Origin: a virus
DNA length: 25,172 nt
Virus record (IMG/VR): IMGVR_UViG_3300026077_000026
Location: 1 to 25,172 of that record
Direction: 5' to 3' (one strand)
The notes under the pieces are model-generated. The model searched no databases. It was not told where the DNA came from and saw only the letters and a program-made list of their open reading frames with translations. The position numbers and the translations under genes were made by a program. Shown here piece after piece: positions 11,001 through 20,000 of this stretch; position 1 is the stretch's first letter, and each line of letters starts with the position of its first letter.

Positions 11001-14000
11001 TGGTATTTTTACTATAATCCTGTCTTAGATATACTCTTCCATTAAATGTTGATCTAACAGGATTTAAGTTTGCTTGTGTCTTCTGTGCAGCGTTTGCATC
11101 TCCTTTAGGAGCATCAGTTAAGTGAAGTGTACTATCAACAATATTATATCCACCAGAGAATAATCTAGTTGTTGCACCTGAATTATGATTTGTAGCAGCA
11201 GATCCTATTGCTCCTCTTTCTACAACTAAAACATTTACAGATCCAGTGTTACTTATCGGACCAACTGATGTAGTTCCTAAACCAACATTGATTATCTTCA
11301 TAAATTCATCATTTACTTTAACAATATCATTTGATTGTATTGAAGAAATACCAGTTACACTGAACGTTGTTTGAGTATTTGTAATATTATATTCAAGATC
11401 TGTAGTTATTGGTGTAAATGCTATAGGTGACTGTATTACACCATCAATTGATATTAATGCTTTCTCATTTTTCTTGAACATCTCAAATTCATGTGCATTA
11501 CCAGATCCTGTTCCAGTAAATGTGACTGAAATATCTGCTAATGCATCAGGACGAGATTTTGATATCTTAAATGTATCTTTTGTTAATCTAATAGCATATA
11601 CTTCAGAACCTAAAGTTCCTCCAGCAGTTGTAATTCCACTTACAGATATTCCTTCAAATGTTGATCCTGGTACGTATATTAACCTTTCACCAGTTTCAAA
11701 GAAATGATCTTTGATTGTAAATATACCAGTTGATGTATCTAAGGTTGAATTATCCGCTGGATTAAATTGTTTTTGGAATATCGGTGTAGAATCATTCTGA
11801 AGTACAAAACTTGTTTTATTAGATCTAGAACCGTTTAACGCATCATATTGAGCAACTGATAATGATTCAGTAACTGTTCCATATTGTAAATCTGGTGGTA
11901 TATTTAATAAATCACTTTCGGTATAGAATGCTTCTGTAAACGTTTGTACTTGTACACTATTAGTTCCACCAGTGTAAAGAGGATCAGGATGGAAATTGAG
12001 ATTTAAATCATTACCAACAAGTGTTGATGAGAATGTTCCAATACCTGAAGTACTACCTATTGATAAAAATGGATATTGTATAATATGTGAATCACTAGAA
12101 TCATGAGAAACTAAAACTTGATGAAGGGCACTTGTTGAACCACTTGATACTCTTACAAATCCTTTTAAAGTAGAAATTTGGTTCTCTAAGAATGTTGCAA
12201 TTGTAGATGCGGTTGATACGTTTGTGAAATTAGATTCAAATTTATTTGTTTTTTCAGTTCCATCAAGTTGACCTGATAATTTAAATCTATATGTTCCAAT
12301 ACCTGCAGCTGTTGTTCCAATGCCAATTATTCTGGATCTAACTAAAACCTCATTTGGTTGATCATTTTCAAAGTTTAATGATAAAATATTTGAATTAATT
12401 TCTGATGTAAATGTTCCAATAAAGTTAGATACTGCACCTATTTCACTGTCTGCATAGAATTCTGATATGTAAGAAGATGATCCATCATGAGTCAAATATA
12501 AATCAACAAAATTAACCTCATCTGTAGCAAGATCATTTATTTCTACTGTTGCAAAAAATGCATCTGTATTATTGATATTAGTTGTTATTATTGTAGATGT
12601 AGTTGCAGTTGCTACTGTAGTGTTTATACCAGATAAATTTACAAATCCTATTGATTGTGTTCCAATACCAGTTAAATTTGTATTAAATGATGTTTTAAGT
12701 ATTTTAAGATCATAATCATTATTTTCTGGATCATCTGGTGTGAATTTTAAACTTACATTACTAGAAGTATCCATTTCTCCGATAATGGCACCTAGTTCCG
12801 ATGGAGTTGTATGAATTTTTGCTCTTTCAGCAGTAAATATGTGAGAACTATCTTTGAATAGAATAATATCTGATATTTGAGTATTTCCTGTATTTGGATC
12901 TCTAATTTGTATTAAAAATGTTGCATATCTTGTATTGATTGATAAATCTAAGAATTGTGTTAGGGTAGTATTAGTATTCTTAAATAAAGCTGCAATATCA
13001 TCTACTTCTAAAACACGATTTGTTTTACACTCAATATATGGAGATAATTTTGTATTTTTTAATTTGAGGAATTTTGATTTACCATCAACAGCATCAATAT
13101 CTAAAGCAAAATCAAAATTATTAATTGTGTCAACTCTTTTTTGTTCGATGAAATCTAACGCAAGTACATCTGCAAAACTTGAAGTTGTAATACCTGCACT
13201 AGTTGTTGATGTTAATCCTACATCTGCAAAATTCTTAAGTCCAGTGGTATGTAATAATCGGTTTACAGAACTAACTAAAGTTTCATAAGTTACTGAACTC
13301 TTTACACTATAAGATAAATTTTGATAGTAATCATTATCTGGTATTACTTGATAATCTTGACTCAATTTACCAATATTATCATTCCAACCCTTATTTTGTC
13401 TTAATGAATAACTTATATCAAATCTTCCAGAATTTTTTGATATAGTATTGATTGTTGCTATGTTACCAGAAACAAAACCTTTAATAAGTTGACCTGCAAC
13501 TAAGTCAAATGCACCAGGTGTTTCCTCTACTACCTTTATAAACTCATTGGTTGATACTGATACTTTTAAATCTACAGGAATGTATGAGGTTCCTACGAAT
13601 GCTAATAACTTCTCACCAACACTAAATTTAGAAATTCCTTGAGTAACTTTGAATTGTGGATAATCGTTCCTACTTATTAAAGATCCATAAGAATTTTGAA
13701 TAGTTTTTGCAATACCAGCATTTGAAGTAAATTTGGATATATCAAATGAAACAGTGGCAGGATTTGTATTATTTACTGCTGTTATTTTAAAGAACTTAAA
13801 TCCATTATCAGCAGAGTTAAATCCTGTTCCAGTATCACCAAATTTCTGGAGACCTTCTACATATATTTCTTCATTTACTGCGAAAGGAGGATTAGAAAAA
13901 CCTAGCACTGGTGTTACAAGTGTACAGGTTACAATACCTACTGCTGCATCATAAACTAATTTACTTACAGTTGAACCATTATCATTGTTTATTGCAAATA

Positions 14001-17000
14001 TTTCATGTGTTATTGACTGTAATCCTTTTGGTGGAACTACAATTCTCACACCACTTAATGAATTACTTGCTAGATTTGCACCAATAATTGCACCTGATTC
14101 ATCTTCTACTCCAGTTATTGGATTTATTATCTTTAATTGGGGTATTGTAGTATAATTTTTACCACCATCAATGATTTCAATATTTGTAATAGTATCAGAA
14201 TTAATTACTGATACAACTGGAGAAACAAATGCCTCTGGTTTAAGTGTTGGGTCGGATGAATATTCAAAACCTGGATTTAATATTCTAATATCATCTACTC
14301 TATTAATATTTGTTGAATCTGGTAATAAAGTAGCATTAGTTCCTTGTGTAGATGCTACACTTACGAAAGATGGTAAACTATCATACCCTACACCACCAAA
14401 ATCAATATTTACTCTATCAATAGGACCTTTTGCTCTTGGTGATTTTGTAGAATATTTAAATACACTAGTATCTGCTGATGTATAAGATAAATTTTCAGGA
14501 ACTTTTGGTATTGATATACTGAAACTTGTATAAGATGCACCTACAACAGGTGGGACATTAAATATTGAGTATTCGCCATCATAATCACTATCTAAGTAAT
14601 GAATCTTATTATAGTTTACAACATCTGTATCAGAAGTGCTAATAAAACCTGATTTTTTAATATTATAGTATAAGTTTAAAGGATTATCTGAATTATAATT
14701 AAGTGCAACTGTTGCAGTTGATGTAACACCCACTGTTCCAACACCTATCACTTGTAAATTGTTTGTATTTCCTACTGAAACAAATTGATTTTTATAGTCT
14801 ACATCATGGTAAATATTAAGTTCATATCCTAGTAAAGATGAATGACCTACACCAAATACTAAGTTGTTGTCTCTCAAAACTGATATTGGAGGATTTACTA
14901 AAGAAAATTCATGCTTACTTCCTGTAACACCACCAGTCGAACTTAACTCAATAATATTAGCTGGATTACTTGTAACATCATTATAAGTTTCTCCTAATTT
15001 AAAATTATTATCATCAACTTTGAAGACATAATAAGATTCTTGGTTTGTTAAACCCTCTGTTACAGAAGTTGAGATATATTGAACCTTATCACCAGTATTT
15101 AAATTATGAGTAGTAGAATTAAAGTTATTAGTTGAAGTTGTGACTCCGCTAGATGCAATGGTGAATGGATTAACTAATAAATTATGTGTATCTGAATCAA
15201 ATCTAAGATCTATTTTAGTTGATGTTCCTATTCCAACTGATTGATTAGGATTAACCGATAATTTTACCACATCAGAATCAACTAAACCATGTGCAGTTGA
15301 AACTGAAACTACAGCATCAATTCTTTGTAAAGTTCCAGTTATCTGATCAAAATTACTTTCAAAGAAATACTCAAAACTACTTGAACCAACAGTTGTATCA
15401 CCTACAAAAGATAATCCATCAGAAGTTGTTGTTAAACCTACTTGAGTTACAATACCAATATAATCTTTAGATTTTCTAATTACAAATACATCTTGATTAT
15501 TTCCTGATTCTGGTATATTAAATGTAGTTACTCCATCATCCTTAGAAACTGTCAATGCATACCCTACACTTGGTTTTGTTAATGTAACTTTCTGATTTGT
15601 TTTAAAAGAATGATTTGGTAATCTTATACTACGGGTTGGAGTTGAAACAACACTTATTAAATCACCTAATGTTGATGTTGCAGTTGATCCTAATCCAACA
15701 ACTGTACCCACACCAACAGATTCATGTGGATTAAAGTATACTTTATCGTTTATAGTTGAATCAAATACTTTTGTTCTGAGAGGAATATTAAAGAAACTTG
15801 GTATAAGAGAAATTGGTGTTGAAACAGTATGAACACCACTTGATACTCCTCTCTTAACTCTTATTACATTGTTTTGATTAAATGTATTCAAAACAGATAA
15901 TACCTCAGTCCCAATACCTATAGTACTGCCAACAGAAATATGTTCTGGTATATTTGTGACATATATGTCAGTTACGATACCTGTAGTTGCAACATTTGGA
16001 ACTTCTTGATATATAATTGTCTGTGCGGTGTTAATACCAATTTTATGTGATCCTACCAGTCCTTTAATTGCTGTTGTACTTAAACCAGATATAACAACAT
16101 TATCATGAGCATTCAAACTTGGAGCAGTTCCAATATACGCTGCTACATGTGTTGGATCTCTCCAAACAAAAACTGCATCAAAAGTATCAACAGTAGTGTT
16201 AATTGACTCAATTTTTTTACCAAGCACACTATTAACAGATACACTTAGTCCACCACCATTGGTATTTGTATTATCAAATATTGCAGAATCACCAACCTCA
16301 TAATCATCTCCATCATTGATAATTTGGATTGAATCTATTGAACCAGATGTGGTTGATTCAACAATTGATGATTGTGATGTGATTTCATTAGATTCAACTA
16401 TAAAATCATTATCAGCAAATGGATCAGAAACTTTATATGGATAACTATTTCTTATTAAATTAGAATTATCAAAATCAAATGTTGACTGATTTATATTAAA
16501 GTTCTCGGTTGATGGATCGGTTCTGTAAGTATCTCCAATAAAATATGGGAAAACTGGTAATTGTGAGTTAGAGTTAATACCCACAAAATACGCATATATT
16601 CCATTTGGATATTCTGGAGTTCTTCCATATCTACCATTATGCTGATCTAAATCACCAGCATTGGTAAAACTATAATCTTCAACAAAAAATCCATTACTAA
16701 ATTGATTTGGTCTATTAACAACATTATTTGGATTTAAAATATATCCAGAAGTTAATATCTTAACATCTGAGTTTTCATCTTGTGAATCACTGTAACCATA
16801 TGGTCCGTATATTGGATTTCCATCATATGCCCATCCAATTATTGGTGAATGGCCGTTGCCAGTATCACCAAAAGTATTATTTCCAATTTGAGTAGAATAA
16901 CCAACAATTGAATATTGTAGTTTATTATTTGTTTCTATTAATGCTTCATTTCCATATCTTGCAAATGTATTTACTGTTAATCCTCTTATACTTGCTTCAA

Positions 17001-20000
17001 GTTTACAACCAGAACCTGGTGGAATGACTTTAATATCAATTTTATCCTGTTGATATTGTAATCCACCTTCTTGTATAATTACTTCTTCAATTTTTCCATC
17101 TCTTACAACTGCCCTTAGTTTTGCACCAAGTCCAGTTCCTATTCCTACAACCTCTAAATCAGGTGCAGAAGAGTATTCTCTACCCTTTGCTTGTATTTCT
17201 ACAAAAGTAACTTTTCCGTCTGTTACAATCGGTTTTAACTCTGCATCTTTACCAGTTTTAACTGTTACTGATATTGATTTTTCTAGATTTAATATATCAG
17301 ATCCATAACCAGTTCCTTTATCATATAGTAAAATATCTTTTATAGACCCTCTAACAACTGGTGTTGCTGTTATTACTCCAACATTAGTATTTGCTAATTC
17401 ATATTTTAAATTTAATTTAATATCTGGATATTTGAATACTTGAAAACCTGTTCCTTGATTTGAAAACTTGATAAAATCATTTCTTTCAAATTCTGATGTT
17501 ATAGTTCCACCAAGACCAGCATTTGCAAGTCTAAAGGAATTGCTATTTAATTTTAATACTTGATAAAAGTTTGAAGTTGTAGTGATACCAGTGGATGTTG
17601 TCAATCCAGTAATTGTAGTTGGTAATGTTGATCCTATACCAACAGCAGTAGAATAAACTATCTTATCACCATTATTAAATCCATGATTATCAAAATGGAT
17701 AACATTTGTTATAGTATTAATACCAACTGGTTTAACAAAAACTTGCCTATTCTCATATCCACTTCCACCATCTAATACACGAATATCTTTTAAAGTTTTT
17801 TCATTAGAGAATAATTTGAACTTATGCACACCAATTTTATTGGTTGTTGTAAATCCAACTGTGTTTATACCTGCGTTATAGTCCTCTAATGTTTGGAATA
17901 ATTTTATTGTTCTTGGATTTACAACTAATGGGTAATAAGTTGCTGTGTTTACAAGTGTCGTAGTACCAACACCAACAACAGATGTTCCTGCATCATTTCC
18001 AACAGTTCCAATACCTAGTGGTGGATTATTGTTACGGTCATATATTAATGTCTGACCACTAACAATATTATGAGAATCTTGGAATGTTATTGTTTCATCT
18101 ACATTATCAACTCCACCTGATTCTGATAATAATCTAGCATCAAAACTGATTTCTCTTTTTCTTTCTGCTAATACTGGTTCCAATATAGAACCAGTACCAT
18201 TACCACCTTCAATTGTTGCTGATAATACTCTATGAATACCAAAATTTTGTGGATCAACTTGAATTTTAGTTATACTACCATCAATTACAGGTCTAATCAA
18301 AGCAGTTGTATTTCCAATACCTGGACTTGACAATGTTATTTCAGGTGGATTTATTGTATCATAATTAGATCCACCATTTAAGAGTGTAATATTTTCTAAT
18401 GGTCCAGAGAATATTTTATCATCTGATTTATAGTTTTTTATTTCAACACCATTAATTAATATTCCTGTGGATCCTGGTGTTGTTTTTACAGATGTTGAAT
18501 TGGTTAAATTGGGATTTAATGGAAATTTCTTAAATAATTTTTGTGCTGCTATTTCTTGATCGAGTATTCCAACTAAAGAAAAAGTATGTGTTCCAGACCC
18601 TGCTTGTAATGCTTCAAATTCTACAAAATCAGCTATAGGAATAAATGACCTAGAACGATACAACCTTATTTGATTTCCATTTGACAGAACTTCTACAAAA
18701 TATGATCCTTGTGGTAAATTTGGTAAAACTGTTCCCTGTGCAGTATAGAAAATTTCATCCCCAGTTATAAATGGCACTGGATTTGGGAAAGAAATTATAC
18801 TGTATTTTAGAGTGTTTGGATTATAACCAGAATTTGGTAATTGAATTCCTGCAACAGCTTCTGGTATGATTGATTTAGGTAATTCTGTGGTTATTTGATA
18901 AGATGGTAATGAATTAGATGCGACATAAAAATTCTCATCCATATCATTGTAAACATTAGTTATGTCTGATGTTAAAATATTCTGACCAAAATCAACATCA
19001 GTTTTTGTACTCGAAACACGATTAATAACTCTTCTTAAGTCATATTCACGATTTGGAGCTGGTAATACTGTAATATTTGATAGTAAAGTTAAATTATTTA
19101 ATGAAATGGTTGATGTATCTTTATTAATATTACCAACTGTACCAGTAGCAACTACTTCTTCCTCATTTCTAAACAATACCTCAATATTATCACCTATTTT
19201 TAAACTCGATTTATCAATATCCCTTGTAAATAAAACAATATTGGCACCAAATATATTTTTAACTATAAATCTTGAAGAAGTATTATAAATCCAAGAGTTT
19301 GCAAATATTTCTTTTTTTGTTTTATTTTCTGATGGATTTAATATTTTTTCTCCAACATTTCTAACCGTTATATTTTCACCCTGTGTAAGTAGTCTAATAT
19401 CTGAGGTTGGAACAAATTTAGATAAAACACCAGTTAGTCTTAACTTGACTTCTTTCGTTAAATCACCATTTTCGTAACCATAATAATATTCAGATGATCT
19501 AATATCATCAGTCGTTGTTATTATACCTACAATATTCTCACATCCTAAAAATTGATTGACTGATTTATCACTATAATAGATATTTGTGCTTACTCCACAA
19601 ACTAGTGTACCTGTTGCACCAAATCCAACAGTAGAATCAACGGTAATTACTGATGAACCAGCTGAAACATTACCAATTACCTTACTTTTAGGAGTTACAT
19701 TAAATGTACCTTCAATTAAATCAACATCATTAAAACCAACAAATAAACCAATCTTATAATATACCTTTCCTTTTCTTGTTAATGGTTCTACTTCTGATAT
19801 AGATGCTCTTGTTGCAGTATCTGTTGATTTTATAATTGTTTGACCTACCAAATGAATAGGATTTCCAGAAAGAACTTCTGCAAGAACTGTTTCTCTTCTT
19901 ATATACTCAGCTGTTGATGGTTTAATTAAATATTGTTCTAAATCTAAAATTTTAGGAGTTTCATTATATAAAACATTAAATAATATTCTAAATGACTCCT

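Noticed and set aside
12935-13288. Plus-strand open frame of 117 residues
   Set aside because: It is antisense to the giant gene in a region with clear gp7-like coding, lacks a ribosome binding site, and its composition mirrors the opposite strand. The same applies to all other plus-strand frames, including 22161-22499 and 24734-24976.
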